Of a DNA stretch of 64,000 nt, positions 43,605 to 53,000 are shown one piece after another; within the stretch, counting starts at the first letter, position 1; the number at the start of each line of letters is the position of its first letter. Origin of the DNA: Bog-756 sp963699085 (lineage in GTDB: Bacteria; Actinomycetota; Acidimicrobiia; Acidimicrobiales; RAAP-2); the NCBI GenBank assembly GCA_963699085.1, contig CAVOTH010000004.1:434001-498000 (forward strand), given 5' to 3'. The position numbers were made by a program, and so were the translations under genes. The notes beneath the pieces are model-generated. The model was not told the DNA's origin, ran no database searches, and worked only from the letters and a program-made list of their open reading frames with translations.

Positions 43605-45487
43605 GCCCCGCCGTCCTCCTCGGCCGGCGCACCCGCGCCATGCGGCTCGTCCTCGTCGCAGTGTTCCTGGTGATCATGATGCGACTGGTGCAGGTCCAGG
43701 AGTTCGGGAACCAGCACTACGCCGCCATTTCGCGGGCCCAGCTGACTCAGGTGGTTGCCGTCCCGCCGATCCGGGGAGGCATCTACGACCGCAACGGTGA
43801 GGTCCTGGCCGAGACGGTGACACGACAGACGGTGGTGGCGGACCCCCAGATCATCACCGATCCGACGTCCGTGGCCGCGAGACTGTCACCGCTGTTGGGC
43901 ATTCCGGCGGGAACATTACGGGCCGAACTGACCGAGCCATCGGGATTCGTCTACCTCGCCCACAGGGTGCCGAATGCAGTTGCCGCCAAGATCACCAATT
44001 GGAATCTGAATGGAATCAACCTGGTGCCCGAGTCCCAGAGGGTCGTCCCCGTCGGCGACCTCGCCCAGCCTGTCGTCGGCGGCGTGGGATGGAACGGCAA
44101 CGGGACCTCGGGTATCGAGTACCAGCTCCAGTCGCTCCTGGCCGGCCGTGCCGGGACGACGGACATTCTCCAGTCGCCCGATGGCGTCGCGCTGCCGAGC
44201 ACCGACCGGTCGACACCGGCCGTTCCAGGGACCGGCGTGGAACTCACCCTCGACGAGTCGGTTCAGTACGTGGCCGAGCAGGCGCTGGCCGCCGAGATCG
44301 TCGCGTCCCATGCCACCGCCGGAACGGCAGTGGTGATGGACGTGAAGACGGGGGACATCCTGGCCATGGCCGATCTGGATGCCACTCCGCCGGCCACTGC
44401 GGGATCTTCGGCGTCCGGTACAGGATCGGCGACGTCCACAGGATCGGCGACGCTGACCGCCCAGGTCGGTTCTCCTCCTGACACATCCGGTCCGACATTG
44501 GTCGCCCAGGCCGACACGCTGCCGGCAGGAGTCGTGGAAGCCCCGTCCAATTCGGCTGTCACCCAGGTCTACGAGCCGGGGTCGGTGTTCAAGCTGGTGA
44601 CCTTCTCGGCCGCCCTGGCCGACGCGGTGGTGACGCCGTCGACGGTGATCTCGGTCCCCGCCTCCCTACCCATGGGCCGGTACACGTTCCACGATGCCGA
44701 GGAGCACGGCACGGAAGACCTGACCCCCACTCAGATATTCGCCCAGTCCTCGAACATCGGGACCATCGAAGTGGCCCAGAAGTTGGGGGAGGCGCGACTC
44801 CTGCAGCAGATCTCGAACCTCGGGTTCGGGAAGATGACCGGGCTCGGAATCCCCGGTGAGTCCGAGGGACTGGTTCCCGGGGCCAGTCAGTGGACGGGTA
44901 CCTCGATCGGGTCGACCCCGATCGGCCAGGACGATGCCGTAACCGCACAGCAGGTACTGGATGCGTACAACGCCGTGGCCAACGGGGGGATCTTCGTCTC
45001 ACCCCGACTGGTACGGGCCACGGTGGCCTCCGACGGCACCGTCACGGCGGCGGCCCCCTCCGAGTCCCACCGCGTCATCGACCCGACCACGAACTCGCTG
45101 CTCACCGCCATGATGGAAGCGGTGGTGACCTCCGGAACCGGCACCAGCGCCGCCATCGACGGCTACACCGTGGCCGGAAAGACAGGCACGGCCCAGATCC
45201 CCAGTCCCAATCACCTCGGGTACATCCCGGGAGCGTACGTCGGCACATTCGCGGGGTTCGCGCCGGCCCAGAACCCGGTCCTCTCGGCGATTGTGGTCCT
45301 GGACCACCCGACGCCGATCTACGGTGGTGCGGTGGCAGCTCCGGTGTTCTCCACGATCATGGCCTATGCCCTCCACCATTTCGGCATCCCCACCACCGCC
45401 ACGGCCACGACGGCCGCCTCGTCAACGGCAGTGGGCGGTACGGGCAGTGTCACCGTGCCCGCCGGAGCGGTCACGGAAGGCCCCTAG
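43601..45487 (+). CDS. ftsI: Penicillin-binding protein FtsI (septal transpeptidase)
   Basis: This 628-residue class B PBP cross-links septal peptidoglycan. It has an N-terminal TM anchor (LVLVAVFLVIMMRLVQVQEF) and the dimerisation-domain motif RGGIYDRNGEVLA. The transpeptidase has the serine motif SVFK at 328-331, SSN at 383-385 and KTGT at 527-530. Odd feature: between AMADLDAT and SNSAVTQVYEPGS lies a roughly 50-residue Ser/Gly/Thr/Ala-rich insert (about residues 262-315) built partly from TGSAT repeats, just ahead of the active serine. GTG at 43601 overlaps the ftsL stop. Confidence 0.96.
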   Translation: MSPAVLLGRRTRAMRLVLVAVFLVIMMRLVQVQEFGNQHYAAISRAQLTQVVAVPPIRGGIYDRNGEVLAETVTRQTVVADPQIITDPTSVAARLSPLLGIPAGTLRAELTEPSGFVYLAHRVPNAVAAKITNWNLNGINLVPESQRVVPVGDLAQPVVGGVGWNGNGTSGIEYQLQSLLAGRAGTTDILQSPDGVALPSTDRSTPAVPGTGVELTLDESVQYVAEQALAAEIVASHATAGTAVVMDVKTGDILAMADLDATPPATAGSSASGTGSATSTGSATLTAQVGSPPDTSGPTLVAQADTLPAGVVEAPSNSAVTQVYEPGSVFKLVTFSAALADAVVTPSTVISVPASLPMGRYTFHDAEEHGTEDLTPTQIFAQSSNIGTIEVAQKLGEARLLQQISNLGFGKMTGLGIPGESEGLVPGASQWTGTSIGSTPIGQDDAVTAQQVLDAYNAVANGGIFVSPRLVRATVASDGTVTAAAPSESHRVIDPTTNSLLTAMMEAVVTSGTGTSAAIDGYTVAGKTGTAQIPSPNHLGYIPGAYVGTFAGFAPAQNPVLSAIVVLDHPTPIYGGAVAAPVFSTIMAYALHHFGIPTTATATTAASSTAVGGTGSVTVPAGAVTEGP

Positions 45488-46975
45488 GTGGGGCCCGGTC
45501 CGCGCACCTCTCCCACCAACCAGCCAGCCGCCCTCCGTTCGGATGTTGACGTGACGATGGTGGGCGACCTGCTCGACGCGGTGCAGGTGGAGGCCGTCCG
45601 AGGTGACCCAACGGCCACGCCGGTGACTTCGGTCGAGTTCGACAGCCGGAGAGTGGGCTCAGGCGCACTGTTCTGCTGTGTCCCCGGTGAACGGACCGAC
45701 GGCCACGACCACGCCGTCGAGGCCGTGTCCCGCGGGGCCACATCCCTGTTGTGCGAGCACTTCCTCGACCTGGAGGTGACACAGGTGAAGGTGGCGTCGG
45801 GCGGGGTGCGCCCGGCGATGGCGTCGGTGGCGTCCACATTCTTCGGCCACCCGTCCCGCTCGCTCCAGACCGTCGGAGTGACCGGGACCAATGGGAAGAC
45901 CACGGTGACCCAGTTGGTCCGGTCGATACTCGAGGCCGACGGTCGCCCCACCGGTGTGATCGGCACCCTGGGTGGGGAGCGCACTACCCCGGAATCGCCG
46001 GACCTCCAGCGCCAGTTGTCGGCGATGGTGGACGAGGGATGCCGCGCCGCTGCTCTGGAGGTGTCGTCGCACGCCCTCACGCAGCACCGGGTTGACGGGA
46101 TCGTCTTCGACGTGGCCACCTTCACCAATCTGAGTCGGGACCACCTCGACCATCACGGAACCATGGAGAACTACTTCGAGGCCAAGGCATCGCTGTTCAC
46201 TCCGGCGTTCTGTCGGCACGCCGTGGTCTTCGAGGATGACCCGTGGGGTGCCCGCCTGCTCGAACGCCTCGAAGGCGGGAAGTTCACCGCCGTCCGGCGC
46301 GATGAGGCGGGCGATGTCGAGCTCGCCGTCGGTCTGTCTCGATTCACCTGGCGGGGCCAACGGATCGAGCTTCCCATGTCGGGCCGATTCAACGTGGACA
46401 ATGCCCTGGTCGCCGCGGCAGTGACCACGGCGCTCGGCGTCGATGAGGGCACGGTGGCCGTCGGACTGGCGTCCTCACCGACGGTGCCGGGACGGATGGA
46501 GGTGGTCGGAGCGGGGGCCCCGGTGTCCCTGCTGGTCGACTACGCCCACACGCCGGCCGGACTCGAAGTGGCGCTGACCGCCGCCCGGGCGGTCGCCGGT
46601 TCCGGACGGGTCTTCTGCGTCTTCGGCTGTGGCGGCGACCGTGACTCGGGGAAGCGCCCCCAGATGGGAACGGTGGCGAGCACGTTGGCCGACGAGGTCG
46701 TGCTCACCTCGGACAATCCACGGTCGGAGGATCCCATTGCCATCATCCAGGAGATCCGAGCCGGTACGGTGGCCGGCGCCGCGGTCACCGTGGTGCCCGA
46801 CCGGGCCGCTGCCATACGGGACGCCGTGGGGCGGTCCCGACCTGGCGATGTCGTACTCGTGGCCGGCAAAGGCCATGAAGATACCCAGACGATGCAAGGG
46901 GTCACCGTGCCGTTCGACGATCGCGAAGAGGCCGCCCAGGCCCTTGACGAGCGGTTCGGGGGTATCCCCAGGTGA
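45488..46975 (+). CDS. murE: UDP-MurNAc-L-Ala-D-Glu:meso-DAP ligase
   Basis: This 495-residue Mur ligase adds the third stem residue. Motifs: ATP loop GVTGTNGKTT, ALEVSSHALTQHRV, FTNLSRDHLDHHGTM, VDYAHTPAGLE and the specificity motif DNPRSEDP, which selects meso-diaminopimelate rather than lysine. GTG at 45488 directly follows the ftsI stop and has GGAAGG upstream; GTG at 45551 would remove a 21-residue leader. Normally murF follows, but here the next gene is mraY with a GTGA overlap. Confidence 0.96.
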   Translation: MGPGPRTSPTNQPAALRSDVDVTMVGDLLDAVQVEAVRGDPTATPVTSVEFDSRRVGSGALFCCVPGERTDGHDHAVEAVSRGATSLLCEHFLDLEVTQVKVASGGVRPAMASVASTFFGHPSRSLQTVGVTGTNGKTTVTQLVRSILEADGRPTGVIGTLGGERTTPESPDLQRQLSAMVDEGCRAAALEVSSHALTQHRVDGIVFDVATFTNLSRDHLDHHGTMENYFEAKASLFTPAFCRHAVVFEDDPWGARLLERLEGGKFTAVRRDEAGDVELAVGLSRFTWRGQRIELPMSGRFNVDNALVAAAVTTALGVDEGTVAVGLASSPTVPGRMEVVGAGAPVSLLVDYAHTPAGLEVALTAARAVAGSGRVFCVFGCGGDRDSGKRPQMGTVASTLADEVVLTSDNPRSEDPIAIIQEIRAGTVAGAAVTVVPDRAAAIRDAVGRSRPGDVVLVAGKGHEDTQTMQGVTVPFDDREEAAQALDERFGGIPR

Positions 46976-48006
46976 TCTCACTCATGACCTCGGGCGGCCT
47001 CGCCCTGTGGGTGGCCGTACTGACCACCCCGTTCCTCATCCGGTGGCTCCTCAAGAACAACATCGGGCAGCAGATCCGCGAGGACGGGCCACAGGTGCAC
47101 ATCGCCAAGGCGGGCACCCCGACCATGGGTGGGATCTGCATCGTCGGTGCGGTCCTGGTCGGCTTCCTGTCCGCTCACATCATCCCGGGAGTGAACTGGT
47201 CCCGCTCGGGTGCCCTGGTGATGCTGGCCATCGTGGGCGCGGCTGCCATCGGTTTCGCCGACGACTGGATCAAAGTGCGCCACCGTCGGAGCCTCGGTTT
47301 GAACAAGCGTGCCAAGTTCGGCTCGCAGCTGGCCCTCGGCCTCGCCTTCTCGATCCTCGCCGTCTACTGGGCCCATGCCTCCACCACGTTGTCGTTCACC
47401 CGGTACAACTCGATCGGCCTGCACATGGGCACCGTCGTCTGGATCATCTGGGCGACGGTGATTCTGGTCGCATCAGCCAACGCGGTGAACCTGACCGATG
47501 GCCTCGACGGACTCGCCGCCGGCTCGTCGACGTTCTGCTTCGCCACCTTGGCCATCATCGGGTACTGGCAGTACCGGCACTTCAGCATCTACCACGTCAG
47601 TGACGCCCTGGACCTCGCCCTGGCGGCGGTGGCCCTCGCCGGAGCCTGCGTCGGGTTCCTATGGTGGAACGCGGCGCCGGCCAAGATCTTCATGGGCGAC
47701 ACCGGCTCGCTGTCGCTCGGAGCGGGACTGGCCGGGCTGTGCCTGCTCATGAACCTCGACCTGTTGTTGGTGATCCTCGGCGGCCTGTTCGTCATCATCA
47801 CCCTGTCGGTGGTCATCCAGGTGATCAGCTTCCGCGTCTTCAAACGGCGCGTATTCCTGATGGCCCCCCTCCACCATCATTTCGAGCTGATGGGATGGCC
47901 GGAGACCACCGTCATCGTCCGGTTCTGGATCCTGGCCGGGCTCTTCGCCGCACTCGGACTCGGGATCTTCTACGGGGACTTCCTGTCGGTGGGCACGGTC
48001 CATTGA
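46972..48006 (+). CDS. mraY: Phospho-N-acetylmuramoyl-pentapeptide transferase
   Basis: This 344-residue integral membrane enzyme makes lipid I. It has about ten TM helices, with the catalytic acidic residues in GFADDWIKVR and NAVNLTDGLDGLAAG. KIFMGDTGSLSLG and the C-terminal HHHFELMGWPE are also present. GTG at 46972 overlaps the murE stop. The next gene is ftsW after a 172-bp gap where murD would usually lie; that gap shows no recognisable coding sequence. Confidence 0.97.
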   Translation: MISLMTSGGLALWVAVLTTPFLIRWLLKNNIGQQIREDGPQVHIAKAGTPTMGGICIVGAVLVGFLSAHIIPGVNWSRSGALVMLAIVGAAAIGFADDWIKVRHRRSLGLNKRAKFGSQLALGLAFSILAVYWAHASTTLSFTRYNSIGLHMGTVVWIIWATVILVASANAVNLTDGLDGLAAGSSTFCFATLAIIGYWQYRHFSIYHVSDALDLALAAVALAGACVGFLWWNAAPAKIFMGDTGSLSLGAGLAGLCLLMNLDLLLVILGGLFVIITLSVVIQVISFRVFKRRVFLMAPLHHHFELMGWPETTVIVRFWILAGLFAALGLGIFYGDFLSVGTVH

Positions 48007-48178
48007 CCAGGGATCGATCGATGCCGCGCGGGATGGGCACCGGGTTCCACCACCTGGGCGCGCGCATCGGCGAGGCTGGTGGTATGCAGTCCGACGACAG
48101 GTGTTCCTCCGGTGCCCGCGGCCTGGCCCCGGTCGCCTCGCCAGAGGCAGGATGCCGCGGCCCGGCCAGGAATCGAAC

Positions 48179-49369
48179 ATGGCTGAGCGGCCGACAGCGA
48201 TCCGACGCGACCGCCCGACGCCTGTCGGCCGATTGAACAGCATGCGCACCGCGCCCGCGCTCATCGTGCTCGTCACCGCCCTGTGCATCGCCGGCCTGGT
48301 CATGGTCGGCTCGGCGTCCCCGGTGATCTCGATGATCACCTACAACTCGCCGTGGACCATCTTCTTCCGCCAGGTGCTCTGGATGGTCGTAGGCATCGGG
48401 GCCCTGCTGGTGTGTGCCCGCATCGACTACCACTCGTGGCGCAAGTGGTCGATCCCTCTGCTCATCGGCACACTCGCCCTGTTGGCAGTCGTCCTCATGC
48501 CCGGCATCGGGGTGACGGCCGGCGGGTCGGCCCGGTGGGTCGGTTTCGGCCAGCTGCGCCTCCAGCCGTCGGAGTTGATGAAGCTGGCCATGGTCGTCTT
48601 CGCGGCCGACATCGTGGTCAAGCGGTCGGACCGCTCGGCTCCGGCCAAGCAGGTCATCGCGCCGGTCATGGGCGTGCTCTTCCTGTCAGCGGGTCTGATC
48701 ATCGAGCAGCCCGACATGGGGACAGCCATGGTGCTGAGCTGCATCGCCTTCGGCATCCTCTTCATGAGCGGCGTGTCGCTGGCCCCGTTGACCAAGGTCC
48801 TGTTGGGGTTCGGACTGGTGGCCGTGGTGTTCGGACTCAGCGATCCGTACCGTCGGGACCGGATCCTGTCGTTCGTGAATCCCGGTGCGCACCAGGCCGG
48901 CTCTGGCTACCAGGTCTGGCAGTCGCTGGTGGGACTCGGGTCGGGACACCTGTTCGGCCTCGGCTTGGGGGGCGGCCGTGAGAAGTGGGGGACGCTCCCG
49001 AACGCCCACACCGACTTCATCTTCTCGGTGGTGGGGGAAGAGCTGGGCCTGGTCGGGGCCATCGTGATCCTGCTTCTCTTCTTCGCACTGGCCTGGTACG
49101 GGTTCCGGGCAGCCGGGCGGGCGCCCGATCGCTTCGGCTCGCTGGTGGCCGTGGGCGTGACGATCTGGATCGCCAGTCAGGCGATCATCAACATCGGCGC
49201 CGTGATCGGCGTCCTCCCGGTGACCGGCATCCCTCTCCCGTTCATCTCCTTCGGCGGCTCGTCGCTGGTCATCACCCTGGCGGCGGTGGGGATCCTTCTG
49301 AATATCGCCATGCAGGAACGCGCCGCCCCGCGCACGCATCCGCAGCGGCGACGACTCGTCCGGGCGTGA
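48179..49369 (+). CDS. ftsW: Peptidoglycan glycosyltransferase FtsW
   Basis: This 396-residue SEDS-family polytopic protein polymerises septal glycan with FtsI. About ten TM helices are present, with GSARWVGFGQLRLQPSELMKLA (the SEDS signature region), IIEQPDMGTAM, LPNAHTDFIFSVVGEELGL and LPVTGIPLPFISFGGSSL. The ATG at 48179 follows CCAGGA; an ATG at 48242 would shorten the cytosolic N-terminus. The stop overlaps the murG GTG. Confidence 0.96.
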   Translation: MAERPTAIRRDRPTPVGRLNSMRTAPALIVLVTALCIAGLVMVGSASPVISMITYNSPWTIFFRQVLWMVVGIGALLVCARIDYHSWRKWSIPLLIGTLALLAVVLMPGIGVTAGGSARWVGFGQLRLQPSELMKLAMVVFAADIVVKRSDRSAPAKQVIAPVMGVLFLSAGLIIEQPDMGTAMVLSCIAFGILFMSGVSLAPLTKVLLGFGLVAVVFGLSDPYRRDRILSFVNPGAHQAGSGYQVWQSLVGLGSGHLFGLGLGGGREKWGTLPNAHTDFIFSVVGEELGLVGAIVILLLFFALAWYGFRAAGRAPDRFGSLVAVGVTIWIASQAIINIGAVIGVLPVTGIPLPFISFGGSSLVITLAAVGILLNIAMQERAAPRTHPQRRRLVRA

Positions 49370-50598
49370 CCGACCCGGACAGGATGAACGCTGCGGACGA
49401 CATCGGACCCCGGCGCTTCGCGCTCGTAGCCGGTGGGGGAACGGCGGGCCACCTGCAGCCGGCCCTTGCCATCGCCGAGGCACTGGCGGCCCGCGGACAT
49501 TCCCGTAGCTCGATCGAGTTCCTCGGTTCGGAGCGAGGCCAGGACGAGGCCACCTTGGCCGGACGAGGCTTCCCGCTGACGCTCCTGCCGGGGCGTGGCA
49601 TCGTTCGCAGCCTCACCCTCAGGGACCTGGCGCAGAATCCGCGGTCCGTCTGTGAGCTCGGCGTGGCTGCCGCCCGCGCTGTCCGGGTGGTCGGGCGCAC
49701 CCACCCCCGGGTCGTCGTGGCTGTCGGTGGGTACGCCAGCCTGGCGGGTTCGATCGGGGCCCTGGTGCACCGGGTGCCGCTGGTACTGGTGAACGTCGAC
49801 GCCGTGCCCGGTGCGGCCAACAGACTGTTCGGCCGGTTCGCCCGGGCCAGTGCCGTCGGTTGGGAGGGGAACCCGCTCCCCCGGGCCGTCGTGACCGGTA
49901 CGCCGGTTCGTCCCGAGATCGCCGCCGTCGACCGGTCGCCGGGCGCCCGGGCGGAGGCCCGCCGGACGCTGGGGCTGCCGGTAGGCCGGAACCTGCTGGT
50001 GGTGTTCGGCGGGTCCCTCGGGGCCAGGCAGATCAACCGGGCTGTGGACGGAGCGGCCACACGCTGGGTCGACCGGGACGACCTGGCGATCTACCACATC
50101 GTCGGCCGGCGCGACTGGGCGGCCTACAGCGACGATCCCACCGTCGACCGGGTCCCGGGGATGGGGGAATCCACCGCGGCAGACCGCCCCGCGGGTGGCC
50201 TCGATCTGGTCCGGGTGGCCTACGAAGAGCGCATGGCCACCGTGTACGCCGCTGCCGATGTCGTGGTCTGCCGGGCCGGGGCGATGACCATCGCCGAGCT
50301 GGCCGCTGCCGGGGTACCTTCCGTCCTCGTCCCTCTGCCCGGGGCCCCGGGAGACCATCAGACGGCCAACGCCCGGGTGCTGGAGCGCGTGGGGGCTGCC
50401 GTCCTGCTGCCCGACGCCGACTGCACCCCGGCGGGATTGGCCCGGAATGTCGAGACGCTGCTGGGCGACCCCGATCGACTGGAGACCATGGGCCGAGCTG
50501 CGGCGTCTTTGGGGCGTCCGGATGCGGCCGATGCCGGTGCCCGTGTCATCGAGGCCAACGCCAGACCGGACCGTGCCGCGGATCGAGATCCGCGGTGA
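49366..50598 (+). CDS. murG: UDP-GlcNAc:lipid I N-acetylglucosaminyltransferase
   Basis: This peripheral membrane GT-B enzyme makes lipid II and has 410 residues. The N-terminal GGGTAGHLQPALAIAEAL and EFLGSERGQDEA bind lipid I. The central GGYASLAG replaces the more usual GGYVS. FGGSLGARQIN, VCRAGAMTIAELAAAGVPSVLVPLP and DHQTANARVL form the UDP-GlcNAc site. It is longer than typical because of a loop around AAYSDDPTVDRVPGMGES. GTG at 49366 overlaps the ftsW stop; ATG at 49384 is an alternative. Confidence 0.95.
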   Translation: MTDPDRMNAADDIGPRRFALVAGGGTAGHLQPALAIAEALAARGHSRSSIEFLGSERGQDEATLAGRGFPLTLLPGRGIVRSLTLRDLAQNPRSVCELGVAAARAVRVVGRTHPRVVVAVGGYASLAGSIGALVHRVPLVLVNVDAVPGAANRLFGRFARASAVGWEGNPLPRAVVTGTPVRPEIAAVDRSPGARAEARRTLGLPVGRNLLVVFGGSLGARQINRAVDGAATRWVDRDDLAIYHIVGRRDWAAYSDDPTVDRVPGMGESTAADRPAGGLDLVRVAYEERMATVYAAADVVVCRAGAMTIAELAAAGVPSVLVPLPGAPGDHQTANARVLERVGAAVLLPDADCTPAGLARNVETLLGDPDRLETMGRAAASLGRPDAADAGARVIEANARPDRAADRDPR

Positions 50599-51993
50599 CG
50601 GTGCCCGTGAGGCCCGCACTGGGGGACCCGTCGACTCTGAATCGGGTCCACATCGTCGGCATCGGAGGCGCGGGGATGAGCGCCATCGCCACGGTGCTCC
50701 GCTCCATGGGCCACGAGGTGAGCGGAAGTGACCTGCGCGAGTCGGGCGTGACCGAGCGCCTCCGGTCATTGGGGATCGCCGTTTCCCTGGGGCACGACGC
50801 CGGAACATGTCGTGGGAGCCGACCTGGTGACCATGTCGACCGCGGTCCGGGCGGACAACTCGGAGGTGCTCGAGGCGCGCCGCCGCGGGATCCCGGTGTT
50901 GGCCCGGGCCGAGACATTGGCTGCCATCGCCGCGCAGCGGCGGTGCATCGCCGTCGCGGGGACCCACGGCAAGACCACCACCGCATCGATGCTGTCCCTG
51001 ATCCTGGTGGAGGCGGGGATGCGACCCTCGTTCCTGATCGGCGGCGACGTCAACGAGATCGGGACCAACGCGGTGTGGGATTCAGGCGAGTGGATCGTGG
51101 TGGAGGCCGACGAGAGCGACGGTTCTTTCCTGCATCTGGTTCCGGAGATCGCCGTGGTCACCAACGTCGAGCCGGACCACCTCGATCACTACGGATCGTT
51201 CGAGGCGGTGCGGGCGGCGTTCAGGTCTTTCCTGGATTCGTCGGGCCGTAGCGTGGTCGGGGCAGACGATGCTGAGGCACTGGTGATCGGGCAGGCGACG
51301 GGAGCGGAGCTGGTCGGACTGTCCGACGACGCGGACTACGTCATCGCCTCGCCGTCTCTGGGACGGAGCTCCGTGACCTTCGAGTTGCGCGGCCCGGGCG
51401 GGTCACCCATCGCTCAGCTGGAGGTGGCCGTCCCGGGACTGCACAATGCGAAGAACGCCGCAGTGGCCGCGGTGGCTGCACTGGCCGCCGGTGCGTCACC
51501 CGAGGCCGCCACCCGCGCACTGGCCCGCTTCGGCGGTGTCGCCCGCCGATTCGAGTTCCGGGGCGAACAGGGCGGTGTCACCTACGTCGACGACTACGCC
51601 CACCTGCCCACCGAGGTCCGCGCCGCGTTGGCGGCCGCCCGCAACGGGGATTGGGGGCGGGTGGTGGCTGTGTTCCAACCCCATCGTTACTCGCGAACAG
51701 CTGATGTCGGCGAGCAGTTCGGCGATGCATTCGAAGACGCGGACGTGGTCATCGTGACCGACGTCTACGGAGCTGGCGAGCCGCCGGTGCCGGGGGTGTC
51801 CGGCCGACTGGTGGCCGATGCCGTGCGACGATCGCGACCCGACGTCGAACTGCACTATCTGGCCGGCCGTACCGAACTGGTGGGTACGGTGTCCGGACTC
51901 CTCCGGTCCGGTGACCTGTGCCTGACCCTCGGGGCAGGAGACCTGACATCGCTCCCCGACGAGCTGATGGCTGTCGAAGGGACGGTCACGTGA
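50595..51993 (+). CDS. murC: UDP-N-acetylmuramate:L-alanine ligase (one +1 frameshift)
   Basis: This ligase adds the first stem residue. The N-terminal Rossmann motif VHIVGIGGAGMSAIATVLRS continues to SLGHDA in one frame; VVGADLVTMSTAVRADN continues in the next. An extra G at 50802-50803 accounts for the break, and correction gives about 465 residues. The ATP loop is AGTHGKTTTASML, followed by EADESDGSFL, NVEPDHLDHYG and FQPHRYSRT. GTG at 50595 overlaps the murG stop and its TGA overlaps murB. Confidence 0.94.
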
Positions 51994-53000
51994 CGGTCCA
52001 ATCGGATCTCGCCGCGCTGGAGGTGCGCCTCATCGGGCGCCTCGAGCGGGACGCGCCTCTCGGGAGCCGTACCACCTACCGGGTCGGCGGCACCGCGGCA
52101 CTGGCGTTCGAGGCGACCGGCGAGGCCGCACTGGTGGAGGTGGCCCGTGCTCTCCACGGTCTCGACGTACCGGTCCTGGTGGTCGGAAACGGATCAAACC
52201 TCCTGGTGGCCGACGCCGGCTTTGCCGGTCTGGTGGTCACCCTGGGTCCCGGATTCGCCGACCTGGTCATCGAGGGTACGGAGGTCCGGGCCGGCGGGGC
52301 CCTGGCGCTACCCGCCCTGGCCCGACGCACGGCCGCGGCCGGCCTGGCCGGGCTCGAGTGGGCCGTCGGTGTGCCCGGTTCGGTCGGGGGAGCCGTGCGG
52401 ATGAATGCCGGGGGCCACGGCTCGGACACGGTGGCCACACTGGTCAGCTACCGGTCGGTCGATCTGGCCACGGGCATCGTGATCGAGCATCCAAGCGCCA
52501 ACCTGGCCGCCTCCTATCGCCATACCTCGTTGTCGGCCACCGATGTGGTGGTCGAGGCCACCCATCGGTTGGCGCCGGGCCCCCCGGAGGTGGGGAAGGA
52601 GGCGATCGACGAGATCGTTCGATGGCGTCGGGCCAATCAGCCCGGTGGGGCCAATGCCGGATCGGTCTTCACCAACCCGCCGGGTGACTCGGCGGGGCGG
52701 CTGATCGACGCCTGCGGTCTGAAGGGCCTGCGGATCGGGAGCGCCGAGGTCTCCCCCAAGCACGCCAACTTCATCCAGGCCGACAAGGGCGGCTCGGCCG
52801 ACGACGTGCGTCGGGTGATCGATGACGTGCACCGAAAAGTCCTTGCCGCCACCGGCATCGATCTCACCACGGAGGTTCGCATGATCGGCTTCGCCGACGA
52901 GCTACAGGGCGGCTTCGCCGACGAGCTACAGGGCGGCTTCGCCGACGAAATACAGGCCTGCACCGGTGACGGTCCAGAGCAACCGGGGCGAGCGGGATGA
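51990..53000 (+). CDS. murB: UDP-N-acetylenolpyruvoylglucosamine reductase
   Basis: This 336-residue FAD enzyme makes UDP-MurNAc. Motifs: TTYRVGGTAAL, VVGNGSNLLVAD (FAD), GLEWAVGVPGSVGGAVRMNAG, ANAGSVFTNP (catalytic Ser) and TTEVRMIGF (catalytic Glu). It is the type I form lacking the extra loop. The C-terminus carries FADELQGG repeats from a 24-bp tandem array, not part of the normal enzyme. GTG at 51990 overlaps the murC stop; the TGA overlaps the ftsQ ATG. Confidence 0.95.
   Translation: MTVQSDLAALEVRLIGRLERDAPLGSRTTYRVGGTAALAFEATGEAALVEVARALHGLDVPVLVVGNGSNLLVADAGFAGLVVTLGPGFADLVIEGTEVRAGGALALPALARRTAAAGLAGLEWAVGVPGSVGGAVRMNAGGHGSDTVATLVSYRSVDLATGIVIEHPSANLAASYRHTSLSATDVVVEATHRLAPGPPEVGKEAIDEIVRWRRANQPGGANAGSVFTNPPGDSAGRLIDACGLKGLRIGSAEVSPKHANFIQADKGGSADDVRRVIDDVHRKVLAATGIDLTTEVRMIGFADELQGGFADELQGGFADEIQACTGDGPEQPGRAG
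52887..52958 (+). repeat. 24-bp tandem repeat (three copies) at the 3' end of murB
   Basis: GGCTTCGCCGACGAGCTACA plus GGGC occurs at 52887, 52911 and 52935 (last copy diverged). It encodes Gly-Phe-Ala-Asp-Glu-Leu-Gln-Gly in series after the catalytic core. Confidence 0.92.
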
